The notes under the pieces: model-generated
What the model saw: the letters and a program-made list of their open reading frames with translations, nothing else
What the model was told of the DNA's origin: nothing
The model's database searches: none
Part shown: positions 1 through 15,000 of the stretch, piece after piece
Position numbering within the stretch: position 1 is the stretch's first letter
Layout of the letters: each line of letters begins with the position of its first letter
NCBI RefSeq assembly: GCF_019925205.1
Contig: NC_083567.1
Coordinates: 22,134,001-22,198,000, forward strand
DNA: 64,000 nt
Direction of reading: 5' to 3'
Source: Metopolophium dirhodum
Lineage: Eukaryota > Arthropoda > Insecta > Hemiptera > Aphididae
Position numbers and translations under genes: made by a program

Positions 1-243
1 TTTTAACCTATTTTTTTGGTTTAGTTTTTGCCGATTATTAAAAAAAAAAATAGGTACAAGGAATTTTAAATTTTGACCTCCCAAAAGTATCAACTAGATC
101 TAATTTTTTTAAGATATCTCGATCGGCGTTGATGATGAGATCATTTTATTTTTTTCTACTAGAAAATGTGTCTTTAGACACTAAAAATAAAAACCATATA
201 TCATTGTAAAATCAATACTTTCATTCGCACGGTCAGAATATAA
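1..243. repeat. Right end of an interspersed GATTCTGAGC-type repeat (truncated by window)
   Basis: It ends in ATCATTGTAAAATCAATACT, then TTCATTCGCACGGTCAGAAT and ATAAAAC. These match the ends of the repeats at 20470-21808 and 32096-32865, which close with ATCATTGTAAAA, then a tract resembling CGCTCCGCTCAGAATCTAAAA. The internal TTTTGACCTCCCAAAAGTAT also matches the other copies. The terminus is degenerate. The left part lies outside the window. Confidence -1.
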
Positions 244-2669
244 AACAAAATGTAAATAATTAAAGTTTAATTTGTAATATATAATTTAAAAAATGGTTTC
301 AAACAATATAATACGAAATAGTTTGTATGAAAGAATAATGTCATATTATTCAATAATATTATACTAGATATTATGTCTTTTAAAATAGTAAAATTATTCA
401 CTTGGTAGCAAATAAAATGTAGTTAAATATACGAAATACGAATATGAGTTGTTGTGGTATTTATTTTGTGGGAATATCACAGTAAGTCAAATTTGTAACT
501 AAAATTATATGCCTAACATTCACAATTGTAAATTATAATATTATTACTTATATCGGTAATTCTTGACAAATGTACATTATTATTGCGTAAAAACTATTAA
601 TTAGTTACAATATTTAGTGATCGTAGTGGATAGTAAAATAATGAATATGACAAGCATATACCAACTACGTATGGGGTCGTGGTTTATTTTTAAGGCAGAG
701 AGATGGGCCGTTTTTGTTTTGTAATGAGACAGACAATTAAGGGATTTTCAAGGTTATGACAATAATGGGTCTCATATTCTTAAGAGGCTTATCACTAAAT
801 TCTCAAGTGATTAACATTGACGTCTTATCCATTATTTTATTATCTATATGATCCAAATATAATATATATATGTTTTATTATTTGTCAAAGTTTTATCTAC
901 TAAAAATAGCACTCTGGTCATTAGGCCATTCATTTTAATATTATTTTGTAGTGAAAATAACTATAACATAAGTTTTAAATTAATTGAGCTTGTGTTTAAA
1001 AAAAACTTTCTGGTATTGTATTGTATTGATACCTAAAACTTCATAATTTGACTAATTTTTGGAGTTGTTATGAATCATATTGTTTCTTAACTTTATGTAG
1101 GCACTTCAGTCAACGTTTGATTGTGATAATAGATTGGTATTATATTATAATAGTAAATAGATTAAGCAGTTGATTCAACTAATATATATTTAACATCATA
1201 TTTTGGAGTTAAATAAACTACTTAATTTTATTGAGTATATTTTAAAACTTTCTATCGAAATTTCAAATATGTAATAATAGAGTATAGGTATAATAGAAAT
1301 ACGTAAAACACATAATTATTCAAACGTTTTAATAAATTTAGAAATAATTTTTTTATAGTGATAGATTGTTCAATCAATATTATACAAATGTAAACAACTG
1401 GATGTTTCATAAACAATAATTTTTCTTCATTTTTACATAGTTAGTAAATGTGCATATTATATTAACTACCGAGAATAGTCATAATAAATGTTTTGGTGTA
1501 TAACAAAGTTAAAAACTAAAAACTTTGCTTGTAACATAAAACCAACAAAATTTGTTTTTTAACTACCCGGAATTTTTTAAAAATTGTTTTACAGTTTTAT
1601 TTTTATAGTTTAAATATGAATAAATAATACACTACAATAACTAACATCAAAGTTTTATTAAATTAATGTTTTTTTTTCACAATTAGTATAATAAAATTGA
1701 AAATTAAATAGTAAGTATACATTTATTTTTCGTACCATATTCTTTTTTCTTAAAAAAATCTTATAATCTTATACCCACGTGGCCACGTTTAAAATATGTG
1801 CGATATTGTAGACTCGTATGTGCATAATATGCATGTGTGGGGGTGTACCGTTAAGCACCTATATCGATTTACATGCTGGTTGATATTGTATTGTAATTCA
1901 TATAAGGCATAGGCATATACAATATGTATAACCTATACAGATTACAGAGTGCTTATAGAGAACTCTATTTCAAAATGTTCTGTTAATACCTAGTAACTAG
2001 CTATATATTTTACAAAAACCTTCGTTTTATTTTTTATCACCCTCAAATTTGTTGGCGAAACCACCTATTAATTTTTAAATGGTCGTCAATCTATAATCTT
2101 AATTTTATAATCTAAAATGTTTATACATATGGAATATGGAATTTGAATAGTATTTTTATTAATAAGAATTTCAACTTGCGATTGGCGGAGTATAGTAGTG
2201 CATCACAGGTTCCCACACATTGCTACTCTTCACTCCAAAATGTAAACGGCTATAACTTATAAATAATAACTTTATCGCTGCAATAGATACGGTTGATGTT
2301 TATATTTACGCTAAAACGTTGATACAATTATTTAGATGGTGCAGCTGGTGGCCCAGACAGCTGTGATTACACCACCGACAAACATACGAGAGCGAACAAC
2401 GTATTAACTAAGACGTCTTATAGGGCAAAATAAAACAATGCGTTACACCTAGGTACTTGGGATGATTGCCATTATCGAAGAAAGTAGGTGATAATGAAAA
2501 ATATAATATGTTCGTTTCGAAATGACCCGCGTTCGTTGTCGTTGAGAGAATCGCTCTGTATTCCGACCATATAATATATAATATTATATTATTCTTGTCC
2601 GCGAGGTTGCCGATCACAAAGAAGTCGCGTTCGTCGCATATTATGTGTTTGTGCATTTCTACCAGACAC

Positions 2670-2715
2670 ATTATTATTATTATTATTATCATCATCATCA
2701 TCATCATCATTATTA
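2670..2715. repeat. (ATT)n-(ATC)n compound microsatellite
   Basis: About seven ATT units run straight into about seven ATC units. Confidence -1.
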
Positions 2716-2788
2716 CCGTTATCGTGTGTAGCTATATATGTGCCTGTATACACTATACGTGTACATACGGTACACTGGGCGGGGGTGT

Positions 2789-2803
2789 GGGGGGGGGGGG
2801 GGG
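2789..2803. repeat. 15-bp poly-G tract
   Basis: Fifteen consecutive G, preceded by GGGCGGGGGTGT. Such runs are rare in this AT-rich sequence. Confidence -1.
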
Positions 2804-5800
2804 CAGTGTCGCGTCATATAGTGGTGCGCGGTAGTCGATGGCGTGTGCATACGTCTGACCGAGAGGATTAACCTCGGCGTGTCCATCGGGTTTAGTAACG
2901 GATTGATTAGCGTGCGACCAAAGGACAGTCTGCGATTTGTGTGTGCTAGCTTGCGCGCGCGTGGGATCGCCGACAAACACACAACATTGTATTTACGCAC
3001 ACGAGCCGCGTTCGCCGTTGTTCCACTCTGCACCGTTTCATCGACGTTCCCCTTAAGGGTCGCTCTGGAAACATAATAATATCTGACACTGCGAGTACGA
3101 CGCATAAATTACATGCGTGGCATTTCTCAGTAAAACATATTTTGTCGAGGTCGAAGCGGTAGGTAGGTAGCGGACAATGCGGACTAAAGAATTTTTCGTT
3201 TTCGTTTAAATGTTCCCCCCTCCCCCCGCTAAGCGATTCATAATTTTTAATTTTATTGTTAACTTTTTCCGTGCACACCATTGAAGAGGGAAGGGAGAGT
3301 GTTGGAAGGTATTTAGGTATGTCCGAAAATTTTCGTGCGGAATTCGAAGGGGTCTTTTTTAATAAATTGTTAACAATCATATACAAAATTGTAGAAAAGA
3401 GTAAATTTTACTGAACTCCAAACTATGTACAAAATATAATGCCACACACACTAACTATAGCGCTGAGGTGAACTACAGCGAGACGATTACCAGTCTCCGC
3501 ACTCTGCAGTATCTTGTTTAGATTTCTGATTTTTCAAATTTTATTATTATCTTGATTATTCACAATTCAATTGGCAAAATTTCAAAAATCCTATTTCCAT
3601 TTTGAATCAAATCTACGCAAACGCTGCGCGTTTTAATGGTCGACGGTCGTTATTTAGATACATTGGACCTCACTGCAGATATATAAATATATTTTATTGG
3701 TGGACTCGAAGCGAGTAAGTGGTGATTGGTTTTCATATATAGAGAAGGAAGAAAGTTTGTAAAATACTAAAAAAAAGGTCCCCGGAGATTCTTCTTCTTC
3801 ATAAATCAGTGTTATAATAGTCCCTCAGTGCGTATTTCGGACTTGTAATACTACGACGTTATAGTAATCCTAGCACTCGGACACGCACATACAACTATAC
3901 ACACACGCACACAAACATAATTTATATATATATTGTGTTTGTATATCATTGAGTATAAAGTATACTTACATTTCTATAGGTTTCAAATGTTTCAATGTAT
4001 CTTAAATTGCCCTTCAATTTGTCTACGTTTAGAAAAATATTTGAGTGTCTAAAGAAAATATTATGTAATATTCGTTTACGCTTTTATATTTCAAAAGCCT
4101 ATGTACAATATGTGCACTACACAAGCAGTCTGTAGTTGTGTTTATTGGTTTGAAAACAAAAACGTCTATTCTGTATTTAATATCTCTGTATTAAAATCAC
4201 TCAATTAATGTGTCCTTTTAAACTGTTGTCAGTTCACGTTGATAAATGTTTCAACATGTATTCAAATAGCTGTCGCTCATTCATGTTAATTACTGTTCAA
4301 AACTTTGTTGTGAATTCCAATTTCCCGTGTTAAAAGTTTTAAGTTATAATCAGAATGACATAATCGTTCTTAATGTTTATAATGAGCATCATAAACTTTT
4401 GAAGTTTTAGTCTACGATTTTTTGAATCTTAATATAGTGGTAGGGCGATGTGTGTGTGTTTAACAATGTGTGCTTGCAATGTATATTGCTATTTTTGAGA
4501 AAATCTCATATAAAAAGTAGCAAACATAAATATTACAATACTGAATGTATTAATAAATATTATAAAATTTTTCATTTTGAATCCACACTAAGATCAGATA
4601 TATACGTATACGGTATACTTATTTGACATTTATAGTTGACATTTAAATACAAAAAAAAATTGCTTCTATTTACAATTTTTGTATAGTTTTTGTAAAATTG
4701 TTTAGCATGAGAGCAAAATGGTGTGCATCAGCCACCTTGAGGCATTCGTTTTATTTAATAATTTTTTTTTTAACAAGGTTGATATATTTTACTCTCGTAA
4801 CAAAATGTTGAATATTTTAAGTTTGAATTTACTCGTAAAACTAAAAACGACTTGGTCGGTCGTGTATTTACTGCTTTTAGTAGTTTAGTTCCATCGAAAA
4901 ATAACACGACAGCAAAAGAGTTTATGACATTTTTGTATATATAATAAAAACACGGACGTCACATAGGACGAATCGGCAAAAAGCATCAAAAAGGTGTTTC
5001 CTGGGAAAACTGATAACGTCTCATTCCTGCCACATGGGACCGGAGACAAATGATTTATCGTTTCACATCATTCGCACGTATACGAACACTGTATTTCTGT
5101 ATGTGTGTATACTTGTTATGCTTTTAAGTCTTATACATTCGAATAATTCGACGCAATAATATTCAAATATAAAGTTATATCACAGTTACCTAAAGGTAAA
5201 ATGCAGTCTAGTAATTTGAACAAAACAGTTATACTATATTATACTAATTAAATGCCATTCTCACGAAATATAATTTACTATTGAAGTGTTGCCTAGCACA
5301 CGATACGACAATAACTGCTCATCAGTTACCGCAAATCCATTTTCTATTACCCTCCAAACAGTCAACGCGAATTTCGTGAAGATTTGTTATTCTGTAAAAA
5401 GTTTTTTGACCTAAGTTCCAACTGACGGAACTGTCAGTTTATAACCTTTATATTATCGTGCTCTGTGACTAGTTTCCATGCCATCAAGGTATTTGTAATA
5501 TTATTACGGAAGTACCTATTTTATACTTATTTCTTTGCCTATTATACAGTATTACTTCCAAGACGAATTCAAAGCTACCGCCCATCACTACCAATCGGTT
5601 AGAAATATCTCTGTTGACATGACAAAGAATCGAGTTCCCCAATGAGACATAACATTTTTCACATAGATCTAAGGATATGATTCTAAATTGTAGAATGAAA
5701 ATAATAACTACACTCTTATATATTTCGCGGATTATTTTTTTTTCAGTTTTATATTATATTAGAACATCTATTGAAGTTGGTATTTACATAATATTATTAT

Positions 5801-8800
5801 GTATTGTCTATTTTTAGTGAACTTTTTAATGATATTTTAACAGATATGTTCTCATAACATTATATTATAAATGAGAATATAATCATATGTAAAAATACGT
5901 GTGTCCGAATGTCTACAGAGCGCACTAATTCATTATTCCGTGGTAAAATATATGCTGATTTATTGTACCTACCTAATCGATTTAATTAATTAAATGTTAT
6001 CCTACCAGAACTTGTATTTGCACATTTTCTCGATTAAAAGTTATCTCGTAAATTCAGAGTAACGTGAATATTTAAAACATATGACGGCTTCTATCCGTTG
6101 GGAAATTTCAAAACTAAATTAAATTACCTACTTATTTTCATATAATATGCTTACGTAATTTGAGTGTACCGTGTATGTGTAATATGTATAGCCGTTTGTG
6201 GATGCATTACCGGGTTTTCGGTCACGATTAGACCAATGGCTCAAAAAATCGGTAACTTTAAATGATAAATTTAACCAATTTTCGAGGATGTTAACGGACC
6301 AGCTACCCAGTCACCACCTAACTACCTACCTTAGTCGTGCCAACGGTGTAAATTACATAAAAATAAATAAATAAAAAGGCTCGTGTGGATTAAAATACTA
6401 ACAAAACTCAGTCGGCTCCCTGCGAGTCTCGGCAGTTATTATTTTGGTTCCTTCTTTAACAACATAGCAGTTGTTTTATTCCTCCTGATAATCAGGGTTT
6501 TTCAACCGCGCCCTCGCACAAGTTTCCCTGCATCTCCGTCGCAACGCTGGTTGTTATAGCGTCCGCATACTGATTATTATTCTCTTTCTCCTCGTAATTC
6601 CTCGTCTTACACTCCTCCTTATCGTTCCCTCCGGTATAACCTTAGGCGTGTGCACGCGTTAAAGGGACGCCGCTCCCAACTTTTCGAGGTACTGGATTGT
6701 TATTAGTCATCTCCCTTACTGTGAAATTAGTTCTCAACGAGCAATATTCAGTAAAATCGATGGCCTTAAACGGACCATAATTATTCAAAAACCATGCCAA
6801 ACAATTTAATATTGATAATTAATAACGTATACTAATTTTCAACGCCATTAGCATAATTATTATTATGATATAGCAACACACATAAATTAAAATGAAAAAA
6901 TTGTTCAACAAATCAATAATATTATACAATTCTGATCGTTATCTACTTATAAAAATAGAACAAAATTAGCAATGTATAAAAAGTTATGATAAAAAAGTTT
7001 TTTTCAAAATCAACTTTAGATTATAAATTATAATCAATAATATACTGTGAAATTAAATTATGAATTATTTGAAATTACCCAAGTTCGTTATAATAGGGTA
7101 AGTTTTATTAAAAAAAATAATAATAACAAGTCATTAAAATTTTCTCTAAATTCATGTTAAAACTTAAATAATTTTAAACAAAAACATTGATTTATGTTTT
7201 AAATATTCACCAGACTTTTTTGTGGATTAAATAACAAAACAAATTATTTGCTGTACGTTTGAATTTTTTTATGAAGGTTAATTTCATATTAACATTCTAA
7301 GTCAAATTTAAAAATGCTTTCCAGTGTTCATTCTATAAAATCAAAAATATTCAATTTTTAGTAATACTTTAAACTCCGTTTTTTTCTCATAATACATAAT
7401 TCATTTTAATATTTGTTGATAACTTGTTACTATTACTGTTGACTCGAATCAACCTTGTAAATATTTTCGGTTGAATTCCATTTTAGTGGTTATATATAAG
7501 TTCTACAATGTAACAAATACCTAATTTAATACCAGCAGCTTAGCCAGAAGCCGTAAAATATATTTACAGCAGTTTTAGCCAAAATTAAAACGGTAGTATT
7601 TTTTTCACGACCAACCCGTTAATAGAATATTGCAATAAACCACTAAATACAGGGAAGACATAGACGGTATCCTATTACCGTGACGGAAACAGTTCATCAA
7701 AACTGTGACTAGGTCACCCACGACAGTTTTGTTCTAATTATTTTGTGTCATGTTATTCTTAATAATCATAGTCTTGTAGTATTGCGGTAATCTAAAACTA
7801 CAGACCGCCGTAATGTAATGATATACATTATACATATTGTATATTCGTCCCCAAAAATCATCCTGCGAAGATATATTTAGTACCGAAAAGTTTTAGAGTG
7901 GAACAAGTTTCTGTTATAAATACTAACAGTATTATTTTATTTGACAATCAATATTGTCATCATCAGTAATTTTATAATTATTCAAGTTAAGGATAAAATC
8001 ATTATGATAGACTTTCTGAATTAAAGACTACAATATTCTTTACTTATATGAAACCCAACTTTCGTATCTGAGTGTGTTTTTTTTCAAATAAAGAAAACTA
8101 TCTTTTTTTCTAGTTTTATTTTTGGAAAAATGTGCATTGGTAGTAGGTTTATAATATAATTATTAATTTATTCTAAATGACAAACAAAAAAACCTTAAAC
8201 GTGAATATAAACATAACTAATTCGACATTAATAAGCGTCATCCACATTATTTTGGTTAAATATTATGTTATTTGTACCTAAATATTATTTTAATTTACAC
8301 AATTTTACAATAATTGGAGATCAAAAATTAAAATGCGGGTTTAATGTTTTATTATGATACGGTATAAGTTTTATATTATGTACCATTTTTACCTATGTAT
8401 GTAATGTAATATATAATAATGTGTAATACGTTGTCCTGTGAAATATAACATAAATTACGTTTATTTTTTATTTTTGATCATTCATTGGAGCTATCATAGA
8501 CCATAGTTGTTATGTAATGAAGGTTCAATACATTAAATTAATAAGTTGTGAATTTACGACTATGCCATAATTTGAACATAATATATTGTACCTATAGTAA
8601 ATTATTCATTTTTTCCCCATCTGATGATTAAAATATTCATATTTTTTTCGTTTTTCATTACAATTATGAATACTGTTGACTGACAAGATATTAATATGAG
8701 AGTTTTTTTTCTAATATTGGTACCTATAAAAGATTCATATTGTTTTCAACTAAATGTCAATCAAGTAGTATATTCAATACATATTTTTCAGAAATTAATA

Positions 8801-10738
8801 ATTATAGTTAATAAAAAAATTAATAATTCTAAGCTGAAAATATATAATGGAAATAATTTTGTTTGACACATATTTTTCCTCCACAATGACATTTATATTC
8901 AAAAGTTTGACCAATTTTATGATAATTTGTATGAAATAATTTTTATCACTTAAAATATAACATACTATCTTATTCCTAAATGTATTCCTTGTTAAATTAT
9001 GTATGTATTATAACAAATACCATGTTTTGAAGCGTTGAAACAATAAATTTATGAAAATAATAAATTGACTTTTCATTTTGTATTCAATGTTCATCCACTG
9101 GAACAAAACATGACACACCATAATACCATATATATAAATATATATTATTTAACAACATACGTACACAGTTGTATTGTACACACATAATCGTCTTGCTCAT
9201 CCGTCAATATCATATATGTATCGTGAACACAGGGACTTGCAATTTAAAAGCATTAGTCTAATGTATTTTTAAAATATATTTTATTACATTTTGAATAGTG
9301 CGTGGGTGAAACTACAATATACATTGTACCTACGTAGACGCTCTGAAAACGTTATTTCCGTAACATTTATTTTCTTCTTTATTCGTTGGAAATTGTAAAA
9401 ATTAATTCTTGAAAAACTGTTGTGTGCATATTGCAAAATTATGAATAGTTTTCAGCAATTCGTCCGATATTGCCATTATTGTTTTTATGGCTCTAATGGT
9501 ACTGCGTTTATTACAAACTTCTGAACCTAAGTACCCGTTTAAGTTTTGTTTATTATAAATTATAATTATAATTGTACATTAACATCACATTGAAGTGCAT
9601 TTTAAAATTTTACTTATTTTAGTTCATAGGTACTAGGAATTTATAAAGGATTTATTTTTTTTATTAAAACACGTTTATTTCTAAGATGTTACAAATTATT
9701 TTTAAATTATAGAATTTTTGTGTTGTTAAATTAGTTTTAATATTAATAATTGTATCAAGGGTTTTTATTGCATGCATAGATAGTTTTGTACATTTTAAAT
9801 AATTCCAATGCACGTCACGATTTTTTTACATTTCCAAGTTTTGAAACGTATATACTTATTACACTTTTTCTGACTCCCACACTCTCTATTTCAGTCGTTA
9901 TATTTTTTTTTTGTAAACTCTCAACGTATAAATTTTCACATGAACCATAGTTGTATGTAGATTGTGAGTTTTTGATCGAAGTCAATGGGATGTCTACTGG
10001 ATTTCACCGAAGTAAAGGTTGGTTGAAGATGAACAATTCCGGGGTGAAACGTGAATGCCGTAATTGGAATAAAGAAAAGTTGAAAGGTTACCTTTTAATT
10101 ACGCTGGGTGATTCATGTTGAGTGGTGATGCTGGCGATGCTGCGGTTGATCGTTACGGTAGGAAACGATTAAATCTCTAAAGAACTCAAAGAAAAGTATC
10201 TAAGCCCTTGGGTTATTGCGAGAGGAGTGAACAATTTTCCAGGCAACTTTTTAGCGCTACGTCGTTAGCAAATAATGATTATACTTGCAAATTTTATTTG
10301 TCTTTCGGATGTTGTCTTTTCGTCGACCCCACCGCCATCGTTGCCGCGACAGGTGCCATTAAAATAAATACCCCTTCAACTTCTCTGATGTCGTTATTAA
10401 TACCGCTCCATGCTTTTTCTTTTAATAATAAATGTCTGTAGCAACGGTACTGTACATACACATTGGAGAATTACAGTTTAATTTATGTTAAATTAGATTT
10501 AAGAGTATTTAAATATTTTATTCCCTTCAAAAAATTATGCAACAAAAATTATGATAAAATTATTTTAGTTAAATGCCATAGGAATTTAATACACTTATAA
10601 TATATAATAAACAAATTAGAAGCAATAATTAAATATTATGAATCAAGGAAATAATTACAAATAGATTTTAATATAAATTTGGTAGTAAGATTAGACGTTG
10701 TGTCAGCATACTTGTATAAATAATCAAATTTAAAAGTT

Positions 10739-11265
10739 AAAAAAAAAATTAATAAAAATCGAAAATATCTCAGGGCTATAAATAGCGTAAATTGCCGGGA
10801 AACTTTTTCTTTTTGATAGAGGTTGTAAAACTTGTTGGGAACCTTCTATAAAAATTTCTAATGTTATTAGCTATGAAAAATTATCGTGCCCGTATATCAT
10901 TAATATTTTCGAACTTACATGAAACTTATAAGGAACCTGCATTACATTTTCAAGCTTTTTTACTAAGTAAAAAAGTTTTTATCAAGAATAATTAAAAAAA
11001 AATTCTTAAGGCTATAACTAGCTCAAAAATAGTTAAAATATTTCGAAAATATTTCCCTTCATTGAAAATATGAATATAAATATTTGGTGAAAACTTCAAA
11101 GGTCTGTTGTTAGTTTTTAAGTTACACAAAAATTACCACTTCTTTTCTCTTGTTTTTTGTTTTTCTCGACGCTTTCTAAAACTACTTGGAATTTTCAATT
11201 TTGACCTATTTCCTAAAAGTACCTACTAAATTCACTTTTCTATCAGAAAAGATTCTGAATATTAT
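10739..11265. repeat. Degenerate fragment of the GATTCTG-type interspersed repeat
   Basis: It carries the recurring order of blocks seen in better copies: 'CAGGGCTATAAATAGC', 'GGAACCTGCATTACATTTTC AAGCTTTTTTACT' (read as two blocks), 'AGCTCAAAAATAGTTAAAAT', 'TCAATTTTGACCTATTTCC' and 'TCAGAAAAGATTCTGAA'. The ends are not clear and the copy looks old. Confidence -1.
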
Positions 11266-11767
11266 CACCTAAATATTATAGTATTGGCTATATTGTAATT
11301 GGTTAAAAAAAGTAAACAATTAAATAAAAATTCGGTATGTGGGAATGGAAATAGGGTTTGTTTGTATCCATACTTTATAGAGTACCTCATGACCTGTAGA
11401 TTTATTGATTTGCTTCAAATCAATAATTAAAAAAATATGTAGCACATATGGGTATTGGGTATAATATATATATATACATATAGGTAATAATTAATTATTT
11501 TTGCGTACTAACTTTGAACAAGATTATAATATTGTTAACGTTGTACACTTTATTTTTTTTTCAATTAATTTCATAAAAATTTGGATAACCCTCACGAATG
11601 TTTTATCTACCCGCATTCTTGTTGACCCAATTTAACCCTTTTAGGGTTATACTTCAGTCAACCTCTCTTCATAAGTTCAAGAGTAACGTACAATTATTAA
11701 ATGTAACAATAATATAATGCATTGAAATATTGGTGTACCTATAGTTATATTGTATTCATATTCTATA

Positions 11768-12085
11768 ATAATCATAGGCGGCGCAGACCTAAATTTCTAG
11801 TGATAACTATTACAGTATTTTCGACTTTCGGGCCCATTGTTTATTTAGGCCTACTCCTAAAAAGTCAAGTACATTAACATTAATGATTAGGTATTAATAA
11901 TTTAATTTCTTTTTAATTCTTTATATAATATATAATAATACAATTTTAGATAAAATAAAATTTTATTTAGTAAACGACATATTGTAAAATACGAGCCCAG
12001 GTTCTTAACTTTTAGGGTCTTAATTACAAAAAGTCAGGAGGTGCTCAGGCAATCCTGCCCCCTTCCTGCACACGCCAATGATAAT
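11768..12085. mobile_element. Putative small TIR element (MITE-like)
   Basis: The left end reads TAATCATAGGCGGCG; the reverse complement of the right end reads TTATCATTGGCGTG. The two match at most positions and flank about 310 bp that cannot encode a transposase. Similar 'CGCACGC' ends occur as fragments at 13.9 and 31.7 kb. No perfect target-site duplication is visible. Confidence -1.
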
Positions 12086-15000
12086 AATATTATGATATAC
12101 AATTATTAATCATATTTTTATATTTAAACTTATATGATTTACCCGCCCCCCCCTACTTTAATAATGATATAATATTCTTTATGATTCATTGTTTACAGAT
12201 GAAAAGAAAATTAATAAGAAATGTAGCCCCACGGTCGTAGTTGATTGATCCTACGTCATCTCGAAGGTTAACCCTGCCTGAATTTTTGTAGGCATCTATT
12301 ATGATTTCAAATATGATAACAAACGTCAAACATTATTGTTTAGAGCTATCAAATTAATATTTGTAATATAGAACAGAATATAAATAATAATATTATATAT
12401 TATTCTATTTTATGTAGCTTAACTATCGACTAATAAAAGAATAAAACTCATCACATATCCATTGTCACATGTTCAACGCGTTATTAATAATATCGTAGTA
12501 CATCTATATCTTTAATTATAATTTGATATTATTTAACCATACGTTTTAATAAACTAGACTCCCACTGACCACAATATGTTCAAGTAAATTAAACGTGTTA
12601 TATAATATACCGATGACGAATAAAAACGTGTCTTGTCTAAATAATGATTAAAAAGTAGGTACCTATACCGTATATTGTATTTATATTTACTATTCTCATA
12701 ATATTATTATGTATGAACAAATGTTATAAAAAAATATAATTAATGAAGTGATCATACCACAAACACATCGTGTTTAGACCAAGTATCGTCATACAAATAT
12801 ACGCCATTTAGTTTTTCCAATGTTAACTAGTTTCTCCAACTGTTCCTTATTATGTGTATTTTCTACCTACGCATATTTATAAAAAATATGGGTACTTACA
12901 TATTTATATAAAATAGAACAAAATGTATAAAGTTCACGCTATTATAATAATATAATCTTCTGTGGAATTTTTGCTTACGTAATATTATTAAAAAGTCTGA
13001 AAAAGGGTTTTTGTTTTCTTTAAATGTCGCTTAAAATGGATTTTTGTCAAAGGTCATCTTATAATTTAAATGTCAAGAGTATTAGGTACCATCATTGATG
13101 TCAAAATAGTGATAAAACACAATACGTTAAAATATCTTCAACGTGTGTATTAAGGTTTTATATGTTAATAGAAATATTATAATACTGAATTATTCACAGT
13201 TGTACCTTTATAATATACGTAGGTATTAGGTAAGATATATAGGCAGTAGAGTACCTACGTATTAATAGAGATAAGGTTCTAAGTTCTACTCTCCCCTTCA
13301 TACTCCTATAAAATATCTAATTTACTATCATAGTTGTAAATAAATTCACAGATATTGTTCAATGTCAATCATTTTTAATAGGTGTAAAATAAACTGTAAA
13401 ATTGCAATAAAACTGAGAATCTAAGTTTCAATAGGTTTTTATTTTGGCTGATAAAAAAACATTGCTAAAGCGTCTGCCGTAATCGCTTTATCAATAATTA
13501 TTACCACGTTTATTGTAGCTTGAAGAGGCTCCAGATTACTACTCTAATCTTAGACGAAATTTGAGAGTAACTCTATAATTTGTTGTAATTTGTAACCATT
13601 AATATAAAATTGTTTAGCAAAAAATAATGTGAATATAATTAAAAAATTGTTTTTGTTTGAATTTTGAGTAACTATAAACTATATTATACTATCTGTTAAA
13701 TTGCATGACCTATATTTAATTATGTTATTTTTCTAGATAAAGTACAAGATATTAGAGTTAAGAGAAATGTAAGAATAAGCATTTGGAATAATTTTTGAAT
13801 TTTAATGTTGGTTATATCCTAGTTATCGAGTGATATGGGGGGGGGGGTGAACCCTCCCCTAACGGGTTTGTGATTAATCTTAGCTAAAAACTTAGCCAAA
13901 CTGAAATCCTGCGCACGCTCCTGTGTAGATTAAGGCAGTACATAATAATATACAATACATATATTCATATTCTCGATAACAATCGATTATCGATTCTACC
14001 TATTTTCACGTATATAGTTCATTACAATAAAAATATTTATCTGCTTACTACGTGTACTTTCACATTTTAAGATATTTTCATTCATATGACGTGTCCTCGA
14101 AAAAAAGTAGGTAATTATAAAATATGTACCTATACACTTTTATACATTTTTTCTCATGAATATATTCATTTTGATACGGTCCCGAAGGACTATAATTTAT
14201 GCAATATCAATCTGTAGTGATCAAGTGTGTTAATTTCCTTTCATTTTAGATTTGTTTCTATAATTCTATTATTCAAAACATTAATGTTTTTTATCACTTG
14301 TCGTGATACTCTACAGTTAACATTTCTTGTTTCGGGTGTTTAAGTGGAATATAAAATATCATATTTTTTTTTCTTGTCGCGCATGTTAATTAATACTAAC
14401 ATTACGTATATTAAATAATCTAACAGCATAATAATAGTAGGACGATGCACATCCATTATATAATAATAATTAAATTAACTTAAAATTGGTACAAAATGAT
14501 AGTATCCGGTTATTTCTTGTATAGGTACACTAAAGTACTATACCACGCTGTCTATATAAATATATACTCGTATACGTATAAACAATATTACACAATTTAT
14601 TGTTTGACTGGCGCAATAATAGACTTATCATGTGCGATAAACAAAAACGAAAATAAATACGACCAACAGTTTTCCAATAAGGAAGTGAATGTTACTGGTC
14701 TTGCGCTGTAGTAAATTATTGTAGTAGAGGTCTCCGCTGTATATTATTATTATTTTCTTTCCACAACGTCGGTAACAAATGAAAACGAACTCGACGCAAA
14801 ATGTATAATACCGATGACAACACTACCTATATACCGGCTAAACCTATACGGTTCGTTCTCATTTCACGATGTCCTATTCATACTGCAGTTCTCGCGAAAA
14901 CCAGAACAATATAATACAACGTGAATATAGGTAGGTATCGAAGGTTTCATATAAAAATAAGACCATGCTAATGACGTCACGACTGTACTTCATTGTTTCA

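Larger units (their letters stand above)
2160..3300. other. GC/CpG-richer island in AT-rich DNA
   Basis: Base composition is clearly richer in G, C and CG dinucleotides than the surroundings. It contains a poly-G run and ATT/ATC microsatellites. Overlapping open frames on both strands encode low-complexity peptides without homology I recognise. It could be a promoter or non-coding first exon, but no TATA/initiator arrangement is convincing. Confidence -1.
244..10738. other. AT-rich upstream region, no supported gene
   Basis: This is either an upstream kuz intron or 5' flank. The only open frames are short and mostly overlap on both strands at 2.4-3.4 kb; none has recognisable domains. A GC- and CpG-richer patch spans about 2160-3300, and another lies near 6380-6700. 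I searched for the ADAM10 signal peptide and 'HYE' exon on the plus strand and did not find it. Confidence -1.

Noticed and set aside
2950..3165. Open frame on the plus strand ending at a GTAGGT donor in the phase needed for the missing kuz exon
   Set aside because: The translation has no methionine, no signal peptide and none of the conserved ADAM10 'HYE' or 'AHGR' residues.
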